A DNA stretch of 57,574 nucleotides from Poteriospumella lacustris (lineage: Eukaryota > Sar > Chrysophyceae > Chromulinales > Dinobryaceae): the NCBI GenBank assembly GCA_008000375.1, contig SMOI01000209.1, forward strand, positions 1 to 57,574. The letters run 5' to 3'. Shown in pieces: positions 12,209 through 22,345 of the stretch (positions are counted from its first letter, which is position 1; each line of letters begins with the position of its first letter). A program made the translations under genes and the position numbers. The notes under the pieces are model-generated. The model was not told where the DNA came from. It searched no databases and saw only the letters and a list, made by a program, of their open reading frames with translations.

Positions 12209-15200
12209 ATGGTGGACGAAGAGGAGCACGCCTATTGGCTCTCACTGCTGGGCGACCTCGGCTCAAACCAAGACAAACCTAACCCAACTACTGCTGGCGA
12301 GTCCTTTGAAGGTGGCGGCGACTCGGCCTTTCTCTACCTCGACGTCCAAACGAAGCCGACCGGCGAGGGAGCGCCTGCCGCGCACGAGGAAGAGACCGGG
12401 CGATCGGATTTCTATAACCTATACGCCGCCGGTGTCGACGAGAGCCTGCTAGCCCAGGCGTCGCAAGTGCCGCCGCCGGTCACCGAGCAGCTCGAGTGGG
12501 AGCAGTTCGAGGAGCGCAAGCGGCAGCAGGAGCAGTTGCTGCCCACCGTCCGGCAGCTGCAGCAGCTGCAGCAGCTGCAGCCCTATCGTCGCCGACCAAA
12601 CCTGTGGCTGTCCGACGCGGCGGTCGACGACGACCTCGGCGCCATCGACGTCGACGACCGCGCGCGCGTCCTCCCGCCGCCCGTCGCCGCCGCGGCGGAG
12701 GACGAGACGCCGACTCCGCCGCCGCCCGAGTGGCGCGCTGAAGTCCCCGACGGCCAGCCGCTCCTTCCAGCGCCACCTGTGAGGGAGGATCCGCCGTCCC
12801 CACCCGCGGCGCCGCTGGCAGCGCAGCGCGACGTCACCGGTCGCCCCGCCGACTGCGGCGGCGCTAGCGACCGCGACCGCGACCGCGACAGCGCCCGCTC
12901 TGGCGCCCACGATGGCTTCAGTGACAGCGGCGACACGGGCGCGTCGGTGGCGGCCGACGTGCAGGTCGTTGGCTACGCAGTGAAGCTGCCCACGGCGACC
13001 GCAGCGACGGCGCCTCGCGGGGCGGGCGGCGGGGCGGCGATGTGGCGCGTGAAGCGCGCGCCCGACGCGGTTGCGCAGCTGCAGACAATGGCCACGGGCG
13101 CGTACAAACACGTGCAGGCGCAGTGGGAGCGACAGCTGCTGGAGAACCGCTACCTGCGCGAGGCGCTGGGCCTCGCGGCGCAGACGACGCAGGTGCTGCT
13201 GGACCGCGCGCACAGCCTCGCGGAGCGCTACCTGTCGTCGATGATCGCCGACGACCCCGAGCAGCAGCACCTGCAGCGCATCCGCCGCGCGCACGTCTGG
13301 GAACACGTGGCGCTGCGCTGCTCGCTGGCGTCGCTCTCGTTCCGCCAGCGGCAGCTGCTCGCCGAGACGCGCGTCGAGAGCCTCGCCGACGCGCGCAGCG
13401 TCGCGCAGATGACCGCGGCGCAGCGCAGCGAGTACGAGCAGCAGCAGCTGCGGCGCGTCGTGCAGCAGCTGTCCGAGCTGCAGGCGCTGACGGACGGCGG
13501 CGTGGGCGAAGCGCCGCTGGCGCTGCCCGCGACGGCGGCGGCGGCGGCGGCCGCGCAGCTCGCGCCGGCGGAGGCGGCCGACGTGGACGCGGAGGCGGCG
13601 GACGAGGACGATTTCCAGTACGTCCTGGCGCGCTTCCTGACGCCGCCGGGCTTCCGCGAGGACGCGCAGTGCCACGTCTGCGCGCAGAGCTTCGGCGTGA
13701 CGCTCTTCCGCCACCACTGCCGCCACTGCGGCGCGTCCTGCTGCGACGACCACTCGCGGCAGCGCCGCCGCATCCAGCGCTTCGGCTTCGTGGCGCCGGT
13801 GCGCGTGTGCGACCGCTGCGCCGACTGCCTCGACGAGCTGCGCCGCGTCGACCAGCTCGTGTGGCGCGACGGCCGCGTGCGCGCGTGGCTCGGCGGCCGC
13901 CTGCTGCCGGTGACGTACGCGACGCTGTACGGCGACCGCGACATCGACCGCGGCGTGGACAAGGCGCTGCGCGTCGCGGACTATTCGCTGTCGGTCGCGC
14001 GCAACGCGCTGGTGCTGAACTTCCCGACGAAGGTGGCGCTGGAGACGATCGAGGTGCTGAAGCGCTACGGGCTGACGGGCTTCGCGGGGCTGCTGCTGAC
14101 GGGCGAGTTCATGGAGGCCATCGAGACGCTGAAGCAGCTCGTGCGCGTCGACGACATGTTCCCCTCGCTGCACGAGCTCACCGCCTGCGTCTACTACAAA
14201 TTGGCCATCGACCGCGGCCTGCGCGGCTGCCAGCCCGACGCGGCGCTCGAGACGCACCGCGACACCGACCTGCAGCGCCGCGTGTGGGAGCAGTTCGCGC
14301 TGCTCGACGAGGCGCCCGCCAGCGCCGCCGGCGGCAGCGGCAGCGGCAGCGGCGCGCCGCTGCACGACTGCCGCCCGGCCACCGAGCGCGACTTGGCGCT
14401 GGCGATCCGCTACGCGCCGCTGGCGCTGGATGTGGTCTACGAGGACCACGAGCTGGACATGCGGCGGCTGGCGCGCCACCACGGCCTCGAGCTGCTCTGC
14501 TCCAACGCGTCGGCGGAGGAGAACGAGGAGCTGCGGCGCCGGCCCGAGCAGCCCGTCTACGCGCTCTTCGTGCCGCAGGCGCCGCCGACCGACGCGAGCG
14601 CCACCGGCGGCGCCGGCGCCGGCGCGCCGCGGCCCGAGGCGGTGCTGGCGGTGCGCGGCACGCGCAGCGTCCAGGACGTCGTCACCGACATACGCGCGGC
14701 GCCGATGCGCTTCCCGGCCACCGACAACGTCGTCGCGCTGCTGCGCGGCCGGCCGGTCGCCGCGCGGGCCAGTCGCCGCTGCCGCGCGGCGCGACGGCGG
14801 ACGACGCGGCGGCGGCCGAGGCGCTGCTGGGCCGCGACTACGCGTGCGAAGGGATGGTGCGCAGCGCGCTGCACGTGCTGGCGGAGCTGGGCCCGGCGCT
14901 GCTGCGCCTCGTCGACAGCGGCTGCGACGTGCGCGTCGTGGGCCACAGCCTCGGCGCCGCCGTCGCCGCGCTGCTGACGCTGCTGCTGCGGCGCGGCCTC
15001 GCGGCGATCGGCGTCGCGCAGCCGTCGCTGCGCGTGCGCGGCGTGGCGTTCTCGTCGCCGTCGTGTCTGTCGGCGGCGCTGTCCGACGAGCTGCTCGACG
15101 CCGCCGCCACCGCGCGCGGCGCCGCGCCGGAGCCGCGCGGCTTCCTCAGCGTCGTGCTGCGCGACGACGTCATCACGCGCGTCACGCCGCGCGCCGCGCG

Positions 15201-15919
15201 CCAGCTGCTGCGCGAGATCCTCGTGTTCCGCGACCAGGTCTTCCGCCACCTGCAGCAGGACTGGGCCGACGTCATGCGGCGCGCGCGCTCGCTCTGGGCG
15301 CCGCGCCAGCCGCAGGCCTTCGCCGCGACGGGCGCCGACGCGGCGCTGCTCGCGCTGCTGCAGGACTCGCAGCGCGCGACGCGCGAGGCCGAGGCCGCGG
15401 CCGAGCGACGGCGACGGCGACCTGGCGCAGCTGGACGCGGACGCGCTGGCGGCGGCCGGCGAGCTGGAGCTGTGGCTGCCGGGCGCCGTGCTGCACGTCT
15501 ACCCGTGGCGCGGCCAGTGGCTCGGCGCCGTCGTGTCGCGCGACTTCCCGCCGCTGCGCGCCATCAGCGTGCAGGGCCACATCTTCGAGGACCACCGCTC
15601 GCACAACGTCTTCAACGCGCTGCTCGAGGCGGCGCACGTGCAGCGCCTGCGCGGCGAGCGCGGCAGTCGCGCCGTGCCGCCGCCGTGGACGGCCTTCGAC
15701 TGCGCCGACCGCTGCGCCTGCTGCCTGCTGCCCTTCACCTGGCACTCGACCTTCCGCGGCGCCGCGCAGGAGTTCCGCGAGCGCTACAACTGCCGCAACT
15801 GCGGCGCGCTCGTCTGCGGACCCTGCTCCACGCGGCGCAAGAGCGTGGCGCGCCTGGGGATGCTGGCGCCGCGCCGCGTGTGCGACCGCTGCTTCCTGCG
15901 CGGCGACTTCTCCGCGTAG
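12209..15919 (+). CDS. FYVE - class-3 lipase (DAGL-like) - FYVE-like protein
   Basis: About 1,236 aa. A disordered, Pro/Asp-rich N-terminus is followed by a helical region and a FYVE finger at ~484-545: CHVC, then FRHHCRHCGASCC and CDRC, matching the (R)HHCR phosphatidylinositol-3-phosphate pocket. A class-3 lipase fold follows. It has the strand AVRGTRSVQDVVTDI at ~813-829, as in diacylglycerol lipases, and the nucleophile elbow GHSLGAA at ~911, with Ser the presumed nucleophile and VVLRDDVITRV downstream. A second Cys-rich finger at ~1167-1232 (CACCLLPF, ERYNCRNCGALVC, CDRC) is FYVE-like with a weakened basic motif. The protein probably hydrolyses neutral lipid or diacylglycerol on endosomal membranes. 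Frames change near 14760 and near 15400, where a GACGGC run begins; the span stays divisible by three, so the shifts compensate. I regard this as one intact gene. Confidence 0.82.
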
Positions 15920-16551
15920 CGTAGCGTAGCGTTGCGGGCGCCGCAGCCGCAGCGCTGTGCGCCGTCGACGCACAGCCGCCGGTTCCCTGTAAACGACCCG
16001 CTAACGCGACACACACAGCGACACACACAGCGACACACACAGCGACACCGCAGCGACGGCGATGGCGACAGAGGCGCGCGACGGACTTAGCGTTACAAGC
16101 GACGCGGAGCGGCGAACAGCGATACGAACAGCGATGTACGAGGCGACCGATGGCGCAGGCCACAGGGCGCGACGCTCACGCGACACAAAGCGACAGACAA
16201 AGACACAGCGAGACACAGACACGGCGGGTCTCGGCGAGACGCAGCGTGGACACGGCGAAGAGGACACTGGGCGGTCGATGTGGCGATAACAGATGCGCTA
16301 GACGCGCGGGGAGGAGCACAGCGCGACGTCGCTTCTCTGGCGCCGCGCTGGCTCCGGCTACGACGAACAAATCAAACGAAGACGCCGCGCGGCCGGCGGC
16401 CGACAAAAGAAAAACGACAAAGCGCCGCGAGGGCGGCGGGTCTATGTACAGAGAGGCGCGACACACACACGACACGACACGACACGGCAACGGAAGAGGT
16501 GGCGTTGGTGGTGGCGTTGGGGGCGGCGTTGGGGGCGGCGTTGGGGGGCGC
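15920..16551. repeat. Convergent spacer with 12-nt tandem repeat and G-rich tract
   Basis: This 632-nt spacer joins two convergent 3' ends. At about 16008-16045 a 12-nt unit CGACACACACAG is tandemly repeated three times plus a partial copy. CGACACAAAG-like variants and ACACGACACG runs recur at 16180-16215 and 16458-16490. At 16507-16549 the + strand carries four or more G-runs in a GGCGTTGGGG repeat, a strong quadruplex candidate, directly beyond the stop codon of the minus-strand gene. No gene is seen. Confidence 0.7.
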
Positions 16552-18945
16552 TCAGAGGTCGACGACGTCCCAACTCGCCGCGGGGCCGCCGGGGGCGCCG
16601 CCGAGGCTGCTGCGCAGTCGGGCGCTGGCGGTGACGGGGCCGACGCTGGCGACGCTGCCGCCGAGGCTGGCGCGCCCACCGCCGCCGGCGGCCGCGACGG
16701 CGTTTTCGATCTGCTGCAGCTCCAGCGCCGAGAACGGCTGCTGCGACAGCGGCGCGCCGTGGTGCGCCTGGTTCTGCAGCTGGGCCTCGGCGCGCACCGA
16801 GTTCGCCTGGCCGCGGCGCCGCTTCTGCTGCAGCGTGCGCCGCAGCATGGCGCGCACCTCGAGCTCCTCCTCGGCCTCGGTGTCGTAGCCCTCCTCCTCG
16901 CTGGCCAGGTCCAGCTCCGCGATCATCTCCTCCTCGTTCGGCTGGTGGCGCAGCAGCAGCTTCGCGAGCGTGTCCAGCGCGGCGGCGCGCTCGCGGTGCG
17001 TCGTGTGGTGGCGGCGCGGCCAGACGGTGGCCTTGCTCTCGGCCGCCACGTCGGCCATGAGCACGCTGAGGCTCTGCGAGGACAGCGGCTGGTGCGCCGT
17101 GTCGCCCGCCACCTGGCGCCGCCGCCGCCGCACGCGCCAAAGGCGCAGCGACGCCTCCGACAGGACGAAGAAGCCGGCGACGAGGAGGACGGCGCAGGGG
17201 AAGAAGAACGAGACGAGGCCGGAGGACGTGCCGATGCTGTCGAGCAGCGCCTGGAACTTGTCGTTGCGGCAGATGACGAAGGCGTTCGTCAGCGGCGCGA
17301 ACGGCGTCTCGCGCAGGCGCCGCCAGGCGGCCGCGGGCATTCCGAAGCTGGCGCGGCAGGCGCCGCCGGGCATGGTGAGGTAGTTGGAGGAGACGGCCGT
17401 GTTGACGTACTGGAAGTCCTCGTCGTACAGCGAGAAGAACAGGTACGCGCACGACGCCTGCCCCGTCTCGTTGATGAACACCGAGCAGAAGTCGAACATC
17501 TTCTGCCGCTCGGCCTGCGACACGGGCACGTCGGCGGCGAAGGGGCTCGAGTAGAACATCGGTCGGAACGAGCGGTCGCGGATGTCGAGGTCCTTGTAGA
17601 GCACGCCCAGCACCGCCAGCAGCGCCGTGTCGAAGTCGGTGCCCGTCGTGTAGAGGACCACGCCCATCATGAAGTCGAAGCGGTTGCAGGCCGCGTCGAA
17701 GCTGGTCGCGTTGTAGCGGCCGCTGTGGAAGCCGACGCAGTCGCAGGGGGCGGCCTTCTCACCCGACGGCGCCGACGCGTTGACTATGCCGCGGTGCAGG
17801 AAGACGGGGAAGGCGAGCGTGTTGCCCACGGACACGAAGCAGTGGTTGAAGGCGGCGGACGGGCTGCAGAGCACCGGCTGCATCTCCTCGAAGCGCGAGT
17901 CGACGAACTTGCTGAAGCTGACCGAGTCGTTCATCCCCGGCAGCGTCGCGTTCGTTTTCGACCCGACGACCTCCAACAGGTCATCGAGCAGCAGGATCTC
18001 GGTGTTCACGGCCAGAGCCGTGATCATCGCGCGCGTGTCGAGCTTGACGTCGAAGGAGAACTTCGACGCGACGGGGTCGTAGCCCAAAATCGACGGCGCC
18101 GCGATGGCGGAGCAGTTCGGGTTGGCGAGATAGCGGTCCACGTCGTACGTCACCACGAGGTTGGCGTTCGCCCGGTCGAAGACGGCTTTGCCCTGTGCGC
18201 TGCACACGTGGTCCGCGTTGGCGAGCGTCGCAACGACGCGCTGGCGGTCGAAGATGACGCCCGGCGCGGCGTTCAAGTAGAAATGCACCGACGACGCCAG
18301 CGAAGCGTCGTTCGGGTGCAGAAAGGCACTCATCCAGGCCACCAGCTGTTGCGATGTGTCCAGATATGCGCTGTATTGGTCGGCGTAGAGCAGTCGCACT
18401 TCGAAGCTGTCCAGCAGCTGCGCGTAGCCCGCCTCTGAGATCGCCAGGTTCTGCACGACCATCACGTACTTCGCGTCCGCATACGTGAAGCCCTCATCGC
18501 CCTCCCAGTACCCGCTGGACGAGATTTGGTAGGTGCCCGAGTTGGTCACCAGCACTTCGTCGCACAAAGCGCTGGCGCTGTTGCCGGCCGCCGGGGCGAG
18601 GTACTGCTGCCGCACGGTCTGCAGGTACCCCTCGGCGAACGCGTACGCAAACACTGCGATCATAGCTGCAACCAAAAAGCCACCGACGGGGTAAAATACG
18701 TACGGATGCAGCTCCTGCAGCGTCTGTGACGAAATGAGGTCCTGCAGGTAGTCGTCCACCGCTGCGGACATCCTCGCCATGAACTTCTTGTACTGTCTGT
18801 CGAGCTGCCGCGCATAGGTATCTGGGCGAGTTATCGGTGAGGTGGAGGTACCCTCTTCTAATTCTCGCTTTTCGCTGCGGGCACTCTTGATGCTGCGAAT
18901 GCTCCGCCGTATGCTGTTGCGCCTCGCCCTGCTCGAAGCATTCAT
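16552..18945 (-). CDS. Two-pass membrane protein with large extracytosolic domain, family unknown
   Basis: The 797-aa frame is uninterrupted. A basic, Ser/Arg-rich cytosolic N-terminus (~1-80) precedes a hydrophobic segment at ~84-107 (FYPVGGFLVAAMIAVFAYAF). Then comes a ~470-residue domain with many N-x-S/T sites (NATLPG, NDSVSF, NASAPS, NATSFD, NETGQAS) and about ten cysteines, so it probably faces the lumen or outside. A second membrane segment lies at ~575-600 (VSFFFPCAVLLVAGFFVL). The ~195-residue cytosolic tail is Arg-rich and then acidic (EEEGYDTEAEEELE). I do not recognise the family. The topology suggests a receptor-like or surface protein with both ends inside. It is head-to-head with the 384-aa gene. 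Confidence 0.8.
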   Translation of the reverse strand: MNASSRARRNSIRRSIRSIKSARSEKRELEEGTSTSPITRPDTYARQLDRQYKKFMARMSAAVDDYLQDLISSQTLQELHPYVFYPVGGFLVAAMIAVFAYAFAEGYLQTVRQQYLAPAAGNSASALCDEVLVTNSGTYQISSSGYWEGDEGFTYADAKYVMVVQNLAISEAGYAQLLDSFEVRLLYADQYSAYLDTSQQLVAWMSAFLHPNDASLASSVHFYLNAAPGVIFDRQRVVATLANADHVCSAQGKAVFDRANANLVVTYDVDRYLANPNCSAIAAPSILGYDPVASKFSFDVKLDTRAMITALAVNTEILLLDDLLEVVGSKTNATLPGMNDSVSFSKFVDSRFEEMQPVLCSPSAAFNHCFVSVGNTLAFPVFLHRGIVNASAPSGEKAAPCDCVGFHSGRYNATSFDAACNRFDFMMGVVLYTTGTDFDTALLAVLGVLYKDLDIRDRSFRPMFYSSPFAADVPVSQAERQKMFDFCSVFINETGQASCAYLFFSLYDEDFQYVNTAVSSNYLTMPGGACRASFGMPAAAWRRLRETPFAPLTNAFVICRNDKFQALLDSIGTSSGLVSFFFPCAVLLVAGFFVLSEASLRLWRVRRRRRQVAGDTAHQPLSSQSLSVLMADVAAESKATVWPRRHHTTHRERAAALDTLAKLLLRHQPNEEEMIAELDLASEEEGYDTEAEEELEVRAMLRRTLQQKRRRGQANSVRAEAQLQNQAHHGAPLSQQPFSALELQQIENAVAAAGGGGRASLGGSVASVGPVTASARLRSSLGGAPGGPAASWDVVDL

Positions 18946-19368
18946 TTGATGCGATTACCGAGTGAAGCCACAACGACAGTGGGAGAGCTCCGGGAGAGCG
19001 AAAACAAATGAGATCAGAGACCAGGCCTCGTGCAACAGATCGGGCCACAACGTTGTTTCAACTGTGCTATTCTATTGGCTGATCAAACTCGTCGTTAGGA
19101 GTCGGCCACAGAGCCACGAGGCGGCGGCGGTGGTGGCCCTGTGGCCCTGCACAGTCCTCTCTGCCACGACACCGCGTGTGTCCGTAAGGAGCCGTTGAAA
19201 GGCGTTTCACATCGACCACCACCAGCTGCGACAACACGACGACGACGACGGCGGCGGTCGTGGTCGGTGGGCGCAGGGCGCAGGGCAGTGGCATCGAAGG
19301 CTTCAAGCAACGTGTGCCAGGTGCGTTAACTGGCCTTCACAATCGGTAGAAGCATAGTCTAGTCCAGT
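18946..19368. promoter_or_regulatory. Divergent promoter with inverted CCAAT box
   Basis: The 423-nt head-to-head spacer contains ATTGGCTGATC (ATTGG at 19074-19078), an inverted CCAAT element near its middle, and a CGACGACGACGGCGGCGG run at 19237-19257. No convincing TATA box or coding sequence is present. Confidence 0.5.
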
Positions 19369-20523
19369 ATGTCAGGAGACGACGAACTGCCGTTCGACGA
19401 GCTCGATCCATGTTGCCAGCGGGAGATTCTGGAGCGCCGTCGGTACAATGAAGTGTCGTCTCAGTTGCGTCGCGTCGATCGATCAGAGCTGCGACACGAT
19501 GCCCGAAACGGCGTCCTCATGTCGCGGTCGCAAATGGAGCAGCGGCGCTTCAACTATTGCCAAAGCTGCGCGGCCAATTCCGATTACAGAGCGCTGTCAC
19601 AGCTGCGTCACAAGCTGGAGGCGCAGTCCGAACGACAAGAGGAAGAGGCTTGCGGCCGATCGGACGGCAGTCTGGACGAAGGCCGTGACGATGACAGCGA
19701 CGACGAGTTGCTGCGTGAATTCGAGGAGGAGGATCGCCAGCGTCGCCAGCAGCGAGAGGAGCAAGCGCAGCTCCATCAGGAGCACTTACGACGCGCAGAG
19801 CTCGTCTTTGGGTTGGGCCAACATCGAGAGGAGACATTGGAGCATCTATGTAGCATCGCAGAGGAGGAAAGGCGGCAGAGAATGGGGACGCCGTTGCTGC
19901 TGCACGTGTACTGCGAGTCACACGTCAGCGCCGTCATCGATCTGAGCGTGGAGCTGTTGGCCAGCTCCAAAGTGACGGGCTTGCGTTGCCGAAGGCTGCA
20001 GGAGAGTAAGCTTTGGGAAGAGCTAGATCTATCCCGCGCGTCGCTGCGTGAAAGCGCTTTGTTTCAGGCGCTGCAGAACAGTCGCGACTTGCGACGCATC
20101 CGCGGCGGAGACGAGTCGGCACCTGCCGCACGCGTCCGCGCGTCGGGGGAGGCGATGGACAGAGAGGGCGCCTTGCTGTGTTTCTCGTTCAAGGAAGGGC
20201 TCGGCCACGAACTGTGCGTGGTTCTGCGCGAAAGCGAAGTTTTCGCCGAAACGGTCGGCGACACGGCGGCCCAGCTGCTGCGCGCCTTGGACCGCGCGGG
20301 CATCGCCGCGACCGCGCTCCCTGTGATCAACCAGGGCGCTCGTGTCGCAGACGGCGAGAGCGACCTGGACGACGATGATGATGGCTTCGACTGCGGAGTG
20401 CCCGGCTGCGGCCGCCGGTACCCGCACGAGCACGTGTCCGGCAGCAAGCCGAGCTTCGCCGCTGCGCAGGAGCGAATGCAGGGAGGCGAGGCCCTGGCCA
20501 GCAACGCTTTCACGCGGCTGTAA
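19369..20523 (+). CDS. Hypothetical protein, possible thioredoxin-fold (phosducin-like)
   Basis: 384 aa, no disturbance. The first half is charged and helical, with an acidic stretch (DDDSDDELLREFEEED) leading into a coiled coil rich in E, R and Q to ~165. Residues ~170-320 may be an alpha/beta domain: RMGTPLLLHVYCESHVSAVIDL resembles the strand-helix opening of the thioredoxin fold in phosducin-like and TXNDC9-type proteins, which also have acidic helical N-termini. The usual CxxC is absent, as in phosducins. Near the end lies FDCGVPGCGRRYPHEHV, a compact Cys/His motif that could bind one zinc. The phosducin assignment is only a resemblance; otherwise this is an unknown conserved-looking protein. 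Confidence 0.75.
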   Translation: MSGDDELPFDELDPCCQREILERRRYNEVSSQLRRVDRSELRHDARNGVLMSRSQMEQRRFNYCQSCAANSDYRALSQLRHKLEAQSERQEEEACGRSDGSLDEGRDDDSDDELLREFEEEDRQRRQQREEQAQLHQEHLRRAELVFGLGQHREETLEHLCSIAEEERRQRMGTPLLLHVYCESHVSAVIDLSVELLASSKVTGLRCRRLQESKLWEELDLSRASLRESALFQALQNSRDLRRIRGGDESAPAARVRASGEAMDREGALLCFSFKEGLGHELCVVLRESEVFAETVGDTAAQLLRALDRAGIAATALPVINQGARVADGESDLDDDDDGFDCGVPGCGRRYPHEHVSGSKPSFAAAQERMQGGEALASNAFTRL

Positions 20524-20839
20524 CTTCTGCCTCCGTTACCCGCAGACGGGTGTATCCGTAGTCGTAGTTAGGCAGCGCTGCTGGCAGCGCAGCGTGGGGA
20601 GCGTGACGCTCATGGGGAGCCGTTCGGGCGGCTCCTGGTTACAATACTAATCGCCCCGCACAGGGCTCGACGGAGATCTAACTGTTGAAATATAATCGGG
20701 AGGAGAGAAGAGCTAACAATAGAACCTAACAAGAAGAAGGCCACGAGGGCCAAGGTGGCCGTCCAGGTGGCCAAAGCGCGCGTCGGGCACCGACGGCGGT
20801 GGTGTGGTGTATGTACAATCGCTGCCTCGCCCCATCGGT
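20524..20839. other. Convergent intergenic spacer
   Basis: The 316-nt spacer lies between the stop codons of the 384-aa and 301-aa genes. It probably contains both 3' UTRs. An imperfect GCAGCGCTGCTGGCAGCGCAGCG palindrome-like segment sits at 20572-20594. No gene or clear terminator signal is identified. Confidence 0.4.
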
Positions 20840-21745
20840 CTACGAAAACGCTTGGAAGAGCGACACTTTGCTGTTGTTGAACAGGAAGTAGCCCACGATG
20901 GGCAGGGCAAACGAGCAGAAGCCCATCACCGCGAGGAAGCCGTTGTCCTCTCGGTTTTGAGCGCGGCGACTGGGCCGCAGGCTGTGGTGACTGGCGTGCG
21001 CCGGCTCCAGCACGAGAGGGATCGTAAAGGGTTTCAATGGCACACATAAGTGAAGGTTCCCGTGCCGCTGAGCGATGGGCGAGCCATTCGGAGTGGACCG
21101 GCCCTCAGCGTCGGAGCCCAACGCCAATTTGCCCATCAGCTCTCCGAAACTGTCCTCTCCATCATCGTACTCAACAGGGTACAGAGCAGCGAGATGTCCA
21201 GCAGATTGGAATACTCGCAACGCAATATTCGATTGAGATGGCGACGCGAGAAGCGCAGCGGAGGTCTCTTCTTCCTCTCGCTCCTCCTCGTCCAGCGAGA
21301 AGAGCGACGAGGAGCTCCTCGACATCGAATTGGAGCTGTAGTCGCCACCGAGGTCGTGCAAACGCCGTCTCTCTGCATCGACGGCGTATTCTGGCTGGTA
21401 GAGTCGCCGACGCGCTTCCCGTACGCCGATGTTATCGATGTTGCAGAGCATCCGCAGCTCACTGCTGGCCGACTGCTGGAAGCCCACAAAGTCCTCTCGT
21501 TGCCACCACAGATCGCATTCAGCCGAGCGATACTCAGTCCGACTGGGAATCAAGATAACACTCGAAAATCGGTAAAACTTCACTTTCGAGTTTCCTTCGC
21601 CAGCGGGAATCAACACCGACACTCGTTCTCCGGTTTCGCTGTCCCGACTGAAGGCGCGATCGCTGCTGACACTTCTTCTCCTTCGATTCGGTACCTCCCC
21701 GTGAGATTCTTCGGCATGCATGTACGAGATATCGAGGTTGTGCAT
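20840..21745 (-). CDS. Hypothetical tail-anchored-like protein with 'EY..DLWW' motif
   Basis: 301 aa, uninterrupted. Residues ~45-100 contain VKFYRFSSVILIPSRTEY followed by SAECDLWWQREDFVGF. This resembles a short motif of the form 'V..IP.R.EY......LWW...D...F' that I associate with many unnamed stramenopile and other protist proteins. Its function is not established to my knowledge. A Ser/Asp/Glu-rich middle follows. The last ~25 residues are hydrophobic (LAVMGFCSFALPIVGYFLF) and could anchor the protein in a membrane by its tail. An upstream ATG gives the start used here; the next internal Met is eight codons on. Confidence 0.7.
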   Translation of the reverse strand: MHNLDISYMHAEESHGEVPNRRRRSVSSDRAFSRDSETGERVSVLIPAGEGNSKVKFYRFSSVILIPSRTEYRSAECDLWWQREDFVGFQQSASSELRMLCNIDNIGVREARRRLYQPEYAVDAERRRLHDLGGDYSSNSMSRSSSSLFSLDEEEREEEETSAALLASPSQSNIALRVFQSAGHLAALYPVEYDDGEDSFGELMGKLALGSDAEGRSTPNGSPIAQRHGNLHLCVPLKPFTIPLVLEPAHASHHSLRPSRRAQNREDNGFLAVMGFCSFALPIVGYFLFNNSKVSLFQAFS

Positions 21746-22345
21746 GTTGGTGTCGAGGCTGTTCAGACCTTAGGACAACCGAATAGTACTTCAAAGTCGC
21801 CAAATATCAAATGGAATCACAACAAACAGTTCCGTATCCTACGATTGGACAAGTAGTTGGATCAGGATATACGGCTATTCCGTCGAAATGTTTGTAACTT
21901 CCCATGTTCAATACACATATCTTGATGCCAGATGGTCGAGGACGTCGCAGGGCCAGCAGGTGATCGCTTGTCGCGTGTCGCCCCTTCGTCATTCGTCATC
22001 CCCGCAAACACAACAACAGGGACATCTGACATCTGACATCTGACATCTGACATCTGACATCTGACATCTGACATCTGATATCTGATATCTGACATCTGAC
22101 ATCTGACATCTGACAACTGACAGTTCACAGACCGTTTCATTCTCCTCCGTCTGTGCCGGTGAAATACATGTAAGTACGGTGAAATCATGTGAAATGGCAC
22201 AATCACAATATCACATTCAGTTCGGCCTTCTGCCCCGATTCGACTGATACCACAAGTCTGCGGTGTGTTGTCAATTCTTTCGTTCACATTGACCTTTGTT
22301 TGTTGCGAGCGACAAGCGTATTCAATCCGTCGTGGCATTTGAAAA
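21746..22345. promoter_or_regulatory. Divergent promoter containing a 7-nt tandem array
   Basis: This 600-nt head-to-head spacer is AT-richer than its flanks. Its middle holds a 14-copy GACATCT array, listed separately. No TATA box is obvious and no reading frame with motif content is seen. Confidence 0.5.
22021..22118 (+). repeat. 7-nt tandem repeat (GACATCT) x14
   Basis: Eight perfect GACATCT units are followed by two GATATCT variants, three more perfect units and one GACAACT, all in head-to-tail register. The C-to-T variants adjoin each other, as expected from unit duplication. Confidence 0.97.

Noticed and set aside
22021-22118. CRISPR array for the tandem 7-mers
   Set aside because: Units are contiguous with no spacers, too short, and the DNA is a eukaryotic chromosome end.
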